From Fomitopsis serialis (lineage: Eukaryota > Basidiomycota > Agaricomycetes > Polyporales > Fomitopsidaceae), in NCBI RefSeq assembly GCF_022376445.1, contig NW_025954982.1, positions 186,001-250,000 of the forward strand: 64,000 bases of DNA, given 5' to 3'. Both the position numbers and the translations under genes were made by a program. Shown piece by piece: positions 1 to 11,816 of this stretch. How positions within the stretch are numbered: position 1 is the first letter of the stretch; each line of letters begins with the position of its first letter. Under the pieces are notes generated by a model. That model made no database searches. It was not told where the DNA came from and saw only the letters and a list, made by a program, of their open reading frames with translations.

Positions 1-2
1 TT

Positions 3-1421
3 TACGTCGGCATCGACGTTTGGGGCCGCGGCCAACACGGTGGAGGCGGGTTCGGGTCTTACCGATCCCTTGCGCACATCGACCCAGAGTTCCTAGGACT
101 CAGCGTCGCCTTCTTTGGGCCCGGCTGGTCCTGGGAGACCGAGCAGGACAAGCCTGGCTTTTCCTGGGAGACGTGGTGGGCGTACGAGCGCAAGCTTTGG
201 ATCGGGCCCGAGACGGAAGGCGAGGCCGTAGAAGTCCCTCCACACAATCCCCGTGCGGGCGAGCCGGACTGTCAGCACGGCGAGTTCACCCCCGTCTCTG
301 CGTTCTTCCCTCGACAGGCCCCACCCAACCCCAAGGAGCTGCCGTTCCTAACATACTTCTCGCCGGGCATCGGGTACGCTTGGTTTGTGCAGGGGAAGAA
401 AGCGTACGGGACCACAGCTGGTTGGACAGATCTGGATAAGACAACGGCACTAGGTGACCTTGTGTGGCCACGGCCCTTGCCGCAATGGGTCGACTCCCAA
501 GAAGCGCTGCCAGTGCCTGCGACGTCGACCTCGCTCTGCTTGACGGACGCGTGGCTCGGTGGTAGCTCTCTCAACATCACACTGTCTCTATTGGGACAGG
601 AAGGCGAAGACAACGCTCGCAGGTCCCTCTGGATCCCTGTCCAGACGCTTGCACTCTCGCCCCATGTATCCTACACCGTCACTCTTGTCTACAAGGTTAC
701 CTCTCATTCCATCCTCGAACTCGACGTCACGCATTCTGTGAAAGTATTGGGAGACTCGCCCACACCTGCCTTCGACGTCAAACAGAGGACACCTCAAAGC
801 TCAGGCTTGTCGCATGGCTGGCAGTCTCTTTCGGCAGACGTCATCTTGCGGAGCGACCAGTCGACCAACGTCCTATCAGCAGTTGGCCTCGTCGTAGGCT
901 TCAAAGCTCCCACAGATGCCATCGACACTAACATCCTCCTGGGCCTCATGAGTGTCCATCCTACCTCACCTTCCCCCGCTCCCGGCATCAGCACTCACCA
1001 GCCGAAAATCCTGTGGGCAGACTACGCTCTCCAACCAAAGAATGCATCACGGTTGTCTGGTGTCCTATCCTGGGATATCGCAGCTTCGCTTGGGCCTGTG
1101 ACCAGCACTGCATTGGCTAGAGACCCGGAGGATCCGACACCGCTATGGACGCTTGAGGAGGCTTTCCCTGCATTCGCGTTCTTCAACATCTATGCACAGG
1201 TGTATCCGTCCGATGGGAACATCGGCGGTCCAGAGACCGCCATTTGGATCGGGACAACAGGTCTCGACGGTCGGCGGAACAGGTTCGGAGTCGATCCTGC
1301 CTGCCTTCCTGTGGCGATGTCGAACGCGAAGACATTGAGATTCTATGTACAAGGCGTGACTGACCGCGGGGCCGTCTTAACTTGGGACAACTGCGTTTTC
1401 GTCGATGCTCACTTGAGTTGA
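3..1421 (+). CDS. Endo-beta-N-acetylglucosaminidase (GH85), C-terminal part
   Basis: The reading frame is open from base 3 to the stop at 1421, so the gene enters from the left and its 5' end is missing. The first residues read YVGIDVWGRGQHGGGGF, a motif typical of the GH85 catalytic barrel of cytosolic ENGase. It is followed by an aromatic stretch (FFGPGWSWET) and a beta-rich C-terminal region ending in WDNCVFVDAHLS. GH85 enzymes cleave the chitobiose core of N-glycans and release free oligosaccharide, usually in the cytosol. The catalytic Asn/Glu pair lies upstream of this part in known members and is not in the window, so activity cannot be judged. No intron is needed in the visible part. 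It converges on the ATAD2-like gene with about 180 bp between the stops. The family call is fairly sure; the specific role is inferred. Confidence 0.8.
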   Translation, partial: YVGIDVWGRGQHGGGGFGSYRSLAHIDPEFLGLSVAFFGPGWSWETEQDKPGFSWETWWAYERKLWIGPETEGEAVEVPPHNPRAGEPDCQHGEFTPVSAFFPRQAPPNPKELPFLTYFSPGIGYAWFVQGKKAYGTTAGWTDLDKTTALGDLVWPRPLPQWVDSQEALPVPATSTSLCLTDAWLGGSSLNITLSLLGQEGEDNARRSLWIPVQTLALSPHVSYTVTLVYKVTSHSILELDVTHSVKVLGDSPTPAFDVKQRTPQSSGLSHGWQSLSADVILRSDQSTNVLSAVGLVVGFKAPTDAIDTNILLGLMSVHPTSPSPAPGISTHQPKILWADYALQPKNASRLSGVLSWDIAASLGPVTSTALARDPEDPTPLWTLEEAFPAFAFFNIYAQVYPSDGNIGGPETAIWIGTTGLDGRRNRFGVDPACLPVAMSNAKTLRFYVQGVTDRGAVLTWDNCVFVDAHLS

Positions 1422-1601
1422 TCTGCTGGGATCCGGATGTGGGGACAGCGATGACGGGCAATAGGGATGACCATATCGTGCGTTGAATAACATACAGGTG
1501 ATGATGTACGAGGGGTACTATGCTGAGAATACAAATGGAACGTATAAAGACAAATTATGCAGCTATACAGATCTACAGGTGACACATTCCCGGATATCTC
1601 A

Positions 1602-4600
1602 TCATGGTGACGGAGCGTCCATATCGTCAGTGGAGGCTTCCTCAACGAACACCTTGGCGTTGTCCATGAGCTCACGGACGACCTCGGTGCGATCCCAGTC
1701 GGATCGATGCCGCCATACACAACCAAGGCATATTGCGCGCAGCTGCTCGAGCTGTTCCACGCTGAGAGACGTCGTGTCGTCCCGCAATGTCCGCTTCAGG
1801 TCACATATAAGGTACTCGTCCAGGATGAAGTCAGGCACCGGACTGGGTGTGCGATGGATCTCCATGGGCACATCGGGCACATCGGGTCGGGTCGTCTCAG
1901 CCTCCTCACTGGGAGCCGGCTGTTCGGGGACGGCAGGCTCTGCATCCATTGATGGCTCTGGCTGCGGCGGATACACTTCGATCTCAGGCGCGGGCGGGGC
2001 AAAAGGCGCAAGTGACGGCGTATTGTGCGAGAGGAAAGGATTGTTCTGGACATCGAGAGTCACAGAAGAGGGGCCGGCCTGCGGCATGCCCGTGGGTGAC
2101 GGAAGGGGGTTAAGTAGTGAAGGGTCGAAACCACCGGTGCGACGCGGAAGCTCTGGCTCTGGCTCAAGCTGAAATTGAGATTGAGGTTGGGGTTGCAGGA
2201 CCTCGGGAACCTGGACCAGCTCGTTGGGTACGGACACTTGCTCATGGAAACCGTTCAACTGTGGCTCTGGTACGGATAGTGTCTGAACTTGTTCCACGTC
2301 GTCTGCGAAGCGTACGCCAGCTGGTTTCTCAGATGATAGAGTTGCTGCAGCGCTATCCATCATCCCATCGGCATCTGTACGTGAGCGCTTCGAGGCTCTA
2401 TCGCCGTTCTCGTCTTCCGAGCCTGTGGCAACCGCAGATGTGGACCGATGTCTCTTGCCTCGCCGCTCAATATGCGTGGGGTCCGTGATGGAGATCTCCA
2501 AGGGCTGGCCATTTTGCCGCGCACTCCGTCGGATACCAGGAGCAGCATTTAACGCGGCCTCAGCCTCCTGTGCTTCCTTCTCCTTCTCCTTGTTCTTCCT
2601 GTACTCCTCTCGACGCCGTCTCTCCCGAGCTGCCATGCGCTGACATTCTAGCCTGAACGAAGGGTCGAAGTCGTTGATGCTGACTTCAGCTGCAGTCAAC
2701 ATCGCTTTGGCGCGGAAGAGTCGGTCAGGGTCCTCATGTATCCTAACCTCAGTGTTGTGGACAATCTTGCGGATGTCGTCAAGGAAGTCGTCGGGAGTGA
2801 GATACCGATTGCGATAGAGCTCGAGGTGCATCCGCTCGAGATCCATGTCGAACAACGGGGGTTGCGGCGGTATCGGAGGTATCGGCGCCGCCGCCTCATG
2901 CACACCGTTGATACCGTTGACCTGTGGCTGGTCAACATGTTCCGTATGCTGCTCTCCAGTCATCTCGACGATCCCATCACCGTTCGTCCGGATCTTGACG
3001 TTGGTAGTGACCACTTCTACTTCTTGATGGACGACATTGAAGTCGTAGTTGTACTCCTCCTACACAGGACATGAGATATCAGGTCGACAGAGGAAGGTCT
3101 ATACATACCATCGCTCTCTTGGTAAAGCGCTTGAACTTGCGTTTCAGCTCCTGCAATATCGGGCCCAGGCGATACCTCAGCAACGTAATGACGCGCTGAT
3201 CATTCTCCTCCTGGACGGCAAGCTCCGCGGCCGTAGGTTGTCGTGGCTCTAAAGGTGGAGCGACGGGCAACTCTTCCAACACCCGCTTCTTCCGTTGAAC
3301 ACCATCGGGAAACTGATTCGGTGGCCGCCGAACATCCTTCAGTAGACCCTCGAAGAACTGTTCTCGCTGTAACGGCGCTGGATGAGTCAACTCCACGCGG
3401 TTGTCTCGCGTTGGCCCGAACCACGACCGGACGTCCCGCGGAAGAGAGAGGAAGGGGCCATCAACGACGGCCAGTAGTAGCACAGGGTCCGTGGGTGCCA
3501 AAGTGTCGAGCATGGCGCGGACAGTCGTTCTGGTCGTCTCCGACACAGCAGCACACCACCCTACCAATGATGGGATGTAGATGACCGAAGGCTGATGTCT
3601 CTTCGCGTCCACAAAGAGCTGGACAATAGCTGCTTCTGGGGTCTGGGTTGCACCACTCAGTCCACGCTGCAGAATCAAGGAGCACAACCACATACCCGCG
3701 TAGAGTCACCCATGAGGCTGCCGAGATCCAGGCTCTGGACATGGTATCCTTCCAAGTGGTGTAGCACTGCTGCAGCGACGTATGCCTGACCCATCCCCGA
3801 GGGACCATGTAGTACGACACGCGGCCTATACACGCGTAATGTTTCCATAGCTGTAAAAGGGGGCGTTAGCGCCAGCACAGACTGTACAAAGTTGACGTAC
3901 ACTGTAGCATCAGTTCACGGTCAAGCGCGCCTTCGCTACTTCCGTCTTCCCACTCGGCCTCCTCAAGCGCTGTCCGTTTCTTGTTTACCGGCAGGACCTT
4001 GGCGATGACTTCCTTCATCTTGTCCAGCGAATACTGCAGCAGGGGCTCAAGCTGTGATGGCAATGGCGAAGCCGCAGATGAGACTGAACGAGCGGATGAA
4101 GGTACCAGCTCTACACAAGAATGAGACATGAGCTTGATCTTGTGGTGAGGGTGCTGTCAAACGTACTCTTAATTGCTATCATGAAGTCGCGCAACTCCAC
4201 CTCGATCGTTTCTGGCTTGAGTAGTAACCGATCATTGGACTTGTAGATCTGCGGGTAACGTCTCTGAACAGCATTCAGAGCGGCTTCCGTGCAGAGAGCC
4301 TAAGATGGTGTTGGACGACGTTCCACCCTGATCTTCATGTTTACGTACCCTTATATCAGCACCGCCATAACCCTTGGTGAGCTTCGCCAGGCCCTTCACA
4401 TTGGTCTCGCCGATCTCGCCTTCCCAACCAGCCCACTTCTTCGTCATGATATGAAGGATACGCTCTCGTGCCTCCAAGCTAGGCAACGCGAAGTAGAACT
4501 CTCGATCGAACCTGCCTGGTCTCCGCAACGCAGGATCAATAGCATCGGGCCGATTCGTCGCGCCGATTACAATGACCTGGCCTCGGCCGTCCATACCATC

Positions 4601-6446
4601 CATCAGCGCCAGTAGTGTCGATACGATCGACGCATGGATCTGGTCCTGTTTCGAGGATCGCACAGGCGCGAGGCCGTCAATCTCGTCGAAGAAGATGATA
4701 CTGGGCTGCTGGTTTCTTGCTTCCTCAAAGAGTAGGCGGAGCTGGCGTTCAGCCTCGCCGACCCATTTCGATAGACAGTCGGCGCCCTTCCGCATGAAGA
4801 AGGCTGGGCAGAGGATGAGCCAGAGGCAATATATTCAAACGCATGTACATACAGATCTTCTTGCCATCGGAACGGCAGCTCGCCGCGAGTGCGCGAGCTA
4901 GGAGAGTCTTACCGGTTCCCGGGGGACCATGGAAGAGTACACCACGCGGGGGAGTGAGACCGAAGCGTTGGAACACCTCAGGGTATAGCAAGGGCAACAA
5001 TGTCATCTCCTTCAACGAGTTGATATCTAGTGAGGATATGAGCAGCTAGACGGGGCCGAAAAGCTGACCGCGCTCACGATCGTCCAGTCCACCGACTTCG
5101 TCGAAGGTCACATTCTGGTTTACCGCAAGAGGATCAGCATCAGCAAGAGCTGATGTACAAAGGCGGTCAGTCCAAATCGGAGTGCAATAGAACTAGTCAA
5201 CTTACTTGCATCCCCAACCTTGCCCAGGTTCGATGGCGTCCCGGCGGCTGCCATGTCGCCAAAGAGGCCCCCAGCGCCACCGGCGAATACGCCACTACCC
5301 ATGGCCCCAGTTCCGAAGGGCTGTTTCCGTGGTGTCCGTGAAGGAAAGTCGGAGTCCTGCCCACTCACAATAAGTCTGAGGGCCTTGGTCAGACATGTAA
5401 CTACGCACCGAATCATCCCCGGCCGGACCACCCATCCATCTGCTCAGTTCAGCACCTGTCGCACTCCAGCCGGGCACCTTGGCCTTGCCATGGCGGCCTT
5501 TCGCTTGATTCCCATTCGAGCGTGGCTTGGGTTGAGGCGGTCGCATTTCTTCCAGCGCTGGCGGGATGGCGTAGTTGATCTTTGTGCGCTGCCGCAGCAA
5601 GTACGGACGGTCACCCTGCTCTGGCTCTTGTCCCGCCTCACCATCTACATCCACTTCTCCTTCGGCATCCGCGTCACCATCCAGTTCGGGATCAGGGGAA
5701 GTGTGCGGGGCGTCGTCGAACGAGCCATCAGCGTCAGCGGACCCAGATGACGCTACATCCTCGTAGCCCTCATCGTCGCGTTGACCCCGCGCACTTTGTC
5801 GCGTCGCACGCTTGCCGGTGCGTTTGCGAGTCTGTCGCGACGTCGATGCCTGAGTGCGAGACCCTGATCGACGCGTGATGCGTGCACCGCGCGCGTCCTG
5901 ACCCGACGCGCCGTTCCGAGTCTTGCTTCGTAGCCCATAGCCCGAGGTCCCGTCCTCCTCCTCGTCACTCTCCACAAAACCCTTCAGGTTGCCGGGTTTT
6001 CTGCGCGGTTTCCGAAAGGCATAGGGCGTCGGCCCGTCTTCGTCCGTCTCGTCCTTTGCGGCGACCTCCTGCTTGCTTGGTGAAGGAGCGCGATCGTGGC
6101 CCAACAGCAGAGGGTCGTCCTCGCTTCCCGACTCTTTGTACGACATTGACAGGACCTTTCTGCCTCTAGCGGTCGTCTTGTACTCGACTGGCGGTTGTTC
6201 AGGCTCATCATCCTCGGCTGGTACTTGTTCTTCATCTACGTCCATGGATGCGTTGCTCTCGTGATACTCCGATCCCGACGCATTGGATTCCGAGCGTACG
6301 CGAGCCGACGCGCGAGTACTAGGAGCCATGAGGGGAATCTTGATCCTCAGAGACTTGTTGGGTTCGCGAGCGGTGTTCTGAGTGGCAGCGTCGGTCGGTA
6401 CAGGAGGATCCTTGGGCCAGTCTTCCAGATTTTCGACGGATGGCAT
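1602..6446 (-). CDS. YTA7: ATAD2/Yta7/Abo1-like AAA-ATPase with atypical bromodomain
   Basis: A multi-exon gene; start [10 protein letters not shown] at 6446. Exon 1 (6446 to about 5409) encodes an acidic and basic low-complexity N-terminus. The next exons give a first AAA module: [16 protein letters not shown], Walker A GPPGTGKT (near 4940), Walker [32 protein letters not shown] and GGADIR. A second AAA module (about 3850-3080) has GPSGMGQ where Walker A should have Lys, so it is probably non-catalytic, as known for this family. The last exons give a bromodomain-like helical region (near 2850-2640, [22 protein letters not shown]) and a Pro/Glu-rich tail. The order AAA1-AAA2-bromodomain identifies ATAD2/Yta7/Abo1, a nuclear hexamer that acts on histone H3-H4 and nucleosome density. 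The Asn that normally reads acetyl-lysine is not visible (IHEDPD at that place). Junctions were fitted by hand; the total exon number is approximate. Confidence 0.88.
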
Positions 6447-7143
6447 GAACAATAGCAGACGAGTGGAGACGAGCTGCTACAGCCACCTTACTGTGGAGCA
6501 GTTCAGTCGTCGCCAGAGCAGGATAGATGGCGAGCTGGCTGCTGTCGGCGAGGACGAGGGAAACGACGAGCGCGAGGATAGCTCAGACAATCCGAGTTGC
6601 TGAGGCGTAATAGACGAAAGAGGGGGCGTTGTTGTTTGGCGCTATTTGCGCGATGTGGCAGTGTGTTACCTTGTTTGGCTTATCAAGCCTCGCCGCCCGT
6701 CTTCTGCTGCCTGTCTACGCATCCTCCTCTAGAAAACGAGCGCGAATGCGAGTGTAGGAAGGAAGACATGAGGTGCTAGGTGTCCGAGGATACGCGTCGA
6801 AGGGCATGCATGTACTGAAGTTGTCTGGAGAAGAATTGAGTGATCCGAGCGGCCAAGAGAGCGTGGACAACATCCTGAACTACCTTCCGAGATTCGGTCT
6901 CATGGCAGTCGCGGTGAGAGATAGAGAAAACGATGCTCCCGACGTCGAGATGCTGGTGGGTTGAGAGCGTCTACCAGGCTCCTACGCAGTTTCCCAACGT
7001 AGCGCCCAGTCTTGCGACCCCCAAATATGGTAGGCTTTTGTGACTAATCAAGGCAGCTGCCTGACTGGGCCACGTCGCGTGAATCACCGCATTTTCTCTT
7101 GCCACTCGACCACCATCACCATCGTCCCAGCCCCCTCACCATC
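6447..7143. promoter_or_regulatory. Divergent intergenic region between YTA7-like and HRP1-like genes
   Basis: This spacer of about 700 bp separates two divergently transcribed genes and must hold both promoters. The short frames in it have no recognisable domain. A pyrimidine-rich stretch with CCACCATCACCATC lies directly upstream of the HRP1-like start. Confidence 0.4.
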
Positions 7144-9147
7144 ATGTCCGACCTCGACGCAGACCTTTACGGCGGTGAGCATTGTAGATACGGCAGGAAA
7201 CAATGTCAAGCTTACAATAGGGTTGTAGATCTCTACGGCAATGACGAGCAAGAATATGCGGTCCCGACTCAGCACGCCGAGGAACCTACCCCAACAGAAG
7301 CTCAGGACACGCAGGCACCGCAAAACATTCAGCCAACCAAGGCGAACCTGGAGAAGCCACCCGAAAGTATCAACTCACCTGTATCGAACCCAGCTGTTGC
7401 TGCAAGTACCGCACCATCAAGTGTTTCCAATGGCTCCGCAATCCCATCCTACACGTCCGACTCGGCACAGCCTATACAGACGTACCAGGAGCGCCAGGCG
7501 GATGACTATAGGGAGGTGCAACAGCCTCATCAAGATTTCCAGGCCGGAGGGCCTGCCGACCGACCCGTGCGACCCTCAGAAATGAAGGAGGAAGGGTGAG
7601 TTTTCCTGATTTCATGTCGCTGACCTCTTCCAGGGCGCTCGCTGTGCTGTCCACTTGACTGGGATGGGTCTTCAAACGGGCCTTAGACATGGGACACGGT
7701 TGCTTGTGTAGCAATGCGCGCGGCGCCGCGGTAGTCACCGATATCGCCTACGACTAGCTCTAGCACATCTGGGATACCTAGTCTAGGCTAGGCTAGCATC
7801 GCTTCGCTACACAGTCACGCACAGTAGAGTCGTCCGTTTCTCTACCCTGGTCGTGCTCCTCTGTTCTAGGCTACCGATGCTAATATCAGTTCTTGCTCTC
7901 CCATATCCTGTATCGTCCGCCCACCTGCCCATGCAATCTGCGTCAACGTCAAACCTCATGATCACCAGGAAAATGTTCATTGGCGGCCTCAATTGGGATA
8001 CTACAGATGGTACATACTTATTCATAGTCCGCCTTGTGTCTCAATTCGTAGTGCTAAATAGCGTATCATGGCAGAGGGTCTCCGCAAGTATTTCTCGCAG
8101 TTCGGAAAGGTCGAAGCATGCACAATCATGCGCGACGCGGCAGGTCGTTCGCGGTGTTTCGCGTTCCTCACGTTCGAGGACCCCGCGTCCGTGAACGCCG
8201 TCATGGTTCGGGAACATTTCTTGGACGGGAAGATTGTACGTAACGTACTGTCGTTCTGTAGCGCTCGTCGTCTGAATGTAGACCGTAGATCGATCCAAAA
8301 CGTGCGATTCCGAGGCAAGAGCATCAACGAGCGACGAAGCTCTTCATCGGTGGCTTGGCTGGAAGTGTCACATCCGAATCGATGCGGGAGTATTTCTCTC
8401 AGTATGGCAAGGTCGTCGATGCAACAGTTATGTTGGACCGCGAGACAGGCCGGAGCAAAGGCTTTGGCTTCGTTTCCTTCGAAAACGCGGACGTACAGCC
8501 GCTTCTCGGCTTCGGTAACCTCGAGATCGATGGAAAGCTGGTGAGTTTCGCTCGTGCAGGTTTCGCGTAGCTCTCCTGCTCATCAGTCTCACGTATAGAT
8601 CGACGTCAAACTCGCTCAGCCACGCTCACAACGCGAGAACTTCTCAGAGGGCGGGCAGGCAGGGCAGAGCGGTGGGCAAGGTGGTCAAAGCGGCTACGGC
8701 CGCGGCGGAAACTACGGCGCACAGGGCGGCGGCTTCGCCGGCGCCCCGGCCGCGGCGAGCGCAGGTGGCAACGCACCCTTCGACCCCACACAGCTTGCCC
8801 AGCTATACACACGTATGATGCAGCAGATGGGCATGAACCCCATGATGGCAGGAGGCATGAACATGATGGGCGGCATGGGCGGAGGATTCGGCGGTGGGAT
8901 GAGCGGTGGCCGCATGATGCCTGGCATGGGCATGGGCATGGGTGGCGGTATGAGTCCTGGCATGGGTATGGGCCGCGGCGGCGCAGGTATGGGCGGACCC
9001 GGTGCGATGAGCCCTGGAGGAAGCATGGGCCCGAACGTCCCTCGTGGCCCACGCAACGGTCCCGGAGGCCCCGGAGGACCTGCGGGTGTAGGCCCGCAAC
9101 GCGCCGGCCAGCGCGGTCAGCACAACTACCATCCTTACGCCCGGTGA
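7144..9147 (+). CDS. HRP1: Hrp1/Nab4-like hnRNP with two RRMs
   Basis: Six exons fit: 7144-7174, 7229-7595, 7969-8009, 8075-8235, 8289-8540 and 8599-9147. The protein starts MSDLDADLYGDLYGNDEQEY, then a Pro/Gln-rich segment, RRM1 (KMFIGGLNW, RNP1-like RSRCFAFLTF), the linker IDPKRAIPRQEHQR, RRM2 (KLFIGGLAG, RNP1 KGFGFVSF), and a Gly/Met-rich tail with many MGG and GMG repeats ending QHNYHPYAR. In yeast Hrp1 is cleavage factor IB: it binds the UA-rich efficiency element for mRNA 3'-end formation and shuttles with mRNA. The paired RRMs with the KRAIPR linker are shared with DAZAP1/Musashi proteins; Hrp1 is the fungal member. RRM1 has Cys where RNP1 usually has Gly. The second intron, 7596-7968, is unusually long for this window (373 nt). 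Confidence 0.88.
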
Positions 9148-9585
9148 TTGGACGTCCTTCAAGGACTTTGCGATGTTGCTACGATATTCCGTTGTTGTGT
9201 AGTGACTGGCAATAGTTGCGCCCAGTATGACCACCACTTATGTTATGTCCTAAGCTTAGATATTCAGTCCTTAAGGGATAATGTAACTTTGTGGTCGTCG
9301 CGTCCTGGCAAGATCGCGTAGAGCAATCATGTTCACCTATCACGCAGTGGAAGCTCTGGAGCACCTCCACCACCTTGCTACTCTCAGCGTGGCCTCGCGC
9401 GAAAGCGATGTAGCAATCGCACTGTTAATACTATGAAGGAACATGACACGTAGGTCGCCCTAGCTTCTCATTCAAGTAGACATCTTCATTACATTGCATG
9501 AGTTCCGTTATAAATCGTGAATACACGTACATACTACCAACAACATCATATACGTTTACGAAGAGAATTGACCCTGGCATTGCCA
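9148..9585. other. Convergent intergenic region
   Basis: This stretch lies between the stops of the HRP1-like and oxalate decarboxylase genes and should hold both 3' UTRs. I see no gene or repeat in it. Confidence 0.4.
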
Positions 9586-11816
9586 TCACACCTCGGTGGC
9601 TCCAACGACGTACGGCTTGATCTTGCTGAGATGCGCGATCGTCTCATCGGATATTTGGAGATGCTCCTTGACGAGCGCAGGCGGCGTGAGCGCAAGCCAC
9701 TGCGGAAAGGTCAGTCTACAATCGGTGATGGTGTAAATAACGGGCCTGACCTGGTTCAAGCTCACGTCCACCACGAGATCTGTGCCGTCTGCGTTAGATC
9801 TGAAGTTACGTTAGATGACAGATGACATACTGTTGTTGAAGATCTCTAGGTAATGGAGGGTGTCATTGCCGATGTTCTCCACGTAATGACCTGTGAGACA
9901 CGACAATGGTCAAATGACGAGTGCTGAAGTGGCCGTAGAGAGGACTGACCATAGGACGCGGGAACAAATCCGATATCACCGGCCTGTCACATCCACCTAA
10001 GAAATATGGCCCACTTGGAGAATAGTAGACTTACCACGTAGTTGAAAGTCTGGGCGGTCGAACTCGAGGCGAACTCCGTCACACGAGCAGACCCCGATCT
10101 GATCATAAGTTAGCTCAAGCAATGTAATGTTTAATGAAGACCACAAACATGTAATAGGTCCACTCGTCTTCCGTTGGATGCCACTATGGGTGCCTCAGGA
10201 GTCAATATTTAGTCTACTTTGAGTTGTGCGCAAACTCACGTGCAACTCCCTAATACGAAGACGCGGGGTCAGATTATCAAGAACAGGAAAGGAGTGTGTT
10301 TCACGGACCTCATTCCTCCGGGCTCGACCCAAACTTCGGCAAGGGCAATTGTAGTAGACACAGTAAAGTTCCGCGAGTCGGCGATCTTGAGAGCGCCTCC
10401 AGCGAGCTGTGTTGCATTGGTTTGGGACAGCTTGTAGATGTACGGGTTTGGCACTTGTCCTTGAGGGTCCTCAGGTGCCGTTGCATCCGGCGACGGAGAT
10501 TCTGATTACCAACGTGAGTGATGACGTTTTTGCACAAGCGCATCAACTCACCACCGGGGAAGATGTATAGTTGCTCGCCGGGAATATCGTTCCAAGCCGC
10601 CAAACTCGTTCCGAAGTTTTTGGCTATGACCTCCTTCGGCGTGTGCGCCAGCCAGTCTGTCAGCTGTAGGAGGCTGTTAGGCGCGATGCAAAAGATCAGC
10701 ACTAAACAATGACTCACAAGGAATGTAGAGCCGTCACTGAAGTCACCATTGTCGAAGATCTGCTACGGAGTGAACCCCAGTCGATAACGCACTTGAAGGA
10801 GAGCGGACATACGAGGAGAAACTCGGATCCGCCTTCCGTCTGATTCGTCGCCTGAAGGCTGTGAGGAATACCGGGCGGGAAGTACCACAAGTCGCCAGGT
10901 CCCTGAACCGAGGTCAGGGAAGCAAGACCGCTGAACGCAGTGCTCGTACCACGGTGCCCACGAAGTTGCGTCCATCTTGGTCTACCGCTGAGACTTGTGT
11001 GTAGCCCTAAACAGAAAGCGCGTCAGTGTATCTGACTCCAAAGTATTGCGGTAGCCAGCTAACACTCAGTACATATGCCCACTGCAATATGGGTTAGTCA
11101 CACATCGTCTTGGATTGTAAGTAGTGACTCGCCTCGGACGTCTTATGCCAATGCAGCTCGCTGTGATGGTGCAGCTAAGCTTATGTAATTCAGCAAACAC
11201 GCATTCTTGCCGCTTACCGAATAGCTCCGGGTTCCAAGCGCATGTCGACACCAGCCATAGCTGTGAATGTCTCAGCAAACATCTGGTGTATAACGAATTA
11301 CCAACGCACATGTGGCTACGGGCATTTGATTGACTATTGGAGACCACGACCTTAGCAGTGGAAAACAATACGACCGTGACCGTGCTGAGATACGTACTGT
11401 TCTGTTGGCGAGCAAAACCGCCGGTGTTCAGACGCGTTGGACTCAGACTGAATGGCCATTTTACGTTGGGACTAGGGGGCTGTTAGTAGGCGAAGGCTCT
11501 ATGTAAGTGTAACATACATCGTGTTCTGGTCCGTAGTAGGCGGCGCGAGGAGATCTGGGTTCTGCTGCTGAAGCGGGACATTCTGCTGGGCCAAGATGGT
11601 CCCACCGAGCTGTCCGCGTATGGGCTGAGGGTTGGTGTCCGTCGTAGTGTTCCACAGGATACCGTTGGGGTTGTCACTAGCAAGAGCGACGGTCTCGCTA
11701 GGCTCCGCGGCAGACGCTACGCTTGACCCAGACGCTGATATGGCGGCCGGGGCAGCAGCCGTCAGGCAAGAGGCGAACACGGCAGTGAGCACGAATGATA
11801 GGAGTCTAGACATCAT
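9586..11816 (-). CDS. OXDC: Oxalate decarboxylase (bicupin, secreted)
   Basis: Seventeen exons join into one bicupin protein. Start MMSRLLSFVLTAVFASCLTA (signal peptide) at 11816; the mature part has IRGQLGGTILAQQN. Cupin 1 has RELHWHKTSEWAYV and GPGDLWYFPPGIPHSL; cupin 2 has RELHWHPTEDEWTYY and AGDIGFVPASYGHYVENIG. Both thus show the His-x-His, Glu and distal His ligands for Mn. It ends in SKIKPYVVGATEV. The enzyme converts oxalate to formate and CO2; wood-decay fungi use it in the wall or medium to control oxalate and pH. The lid loop between the cupins reads SDGST, whereas as I recall Bacillus OxdC has SENST and fungal homologues have SEDST, so the catalytic Glu is replaced by Asp. One exon is only 10 nt (10240-10249), and the intron after HWHKTSE has a GC donor (11132-11131). 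The fold and family are sure; the exact reaction is slightly open because of the lid. Confidence 0.9.
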
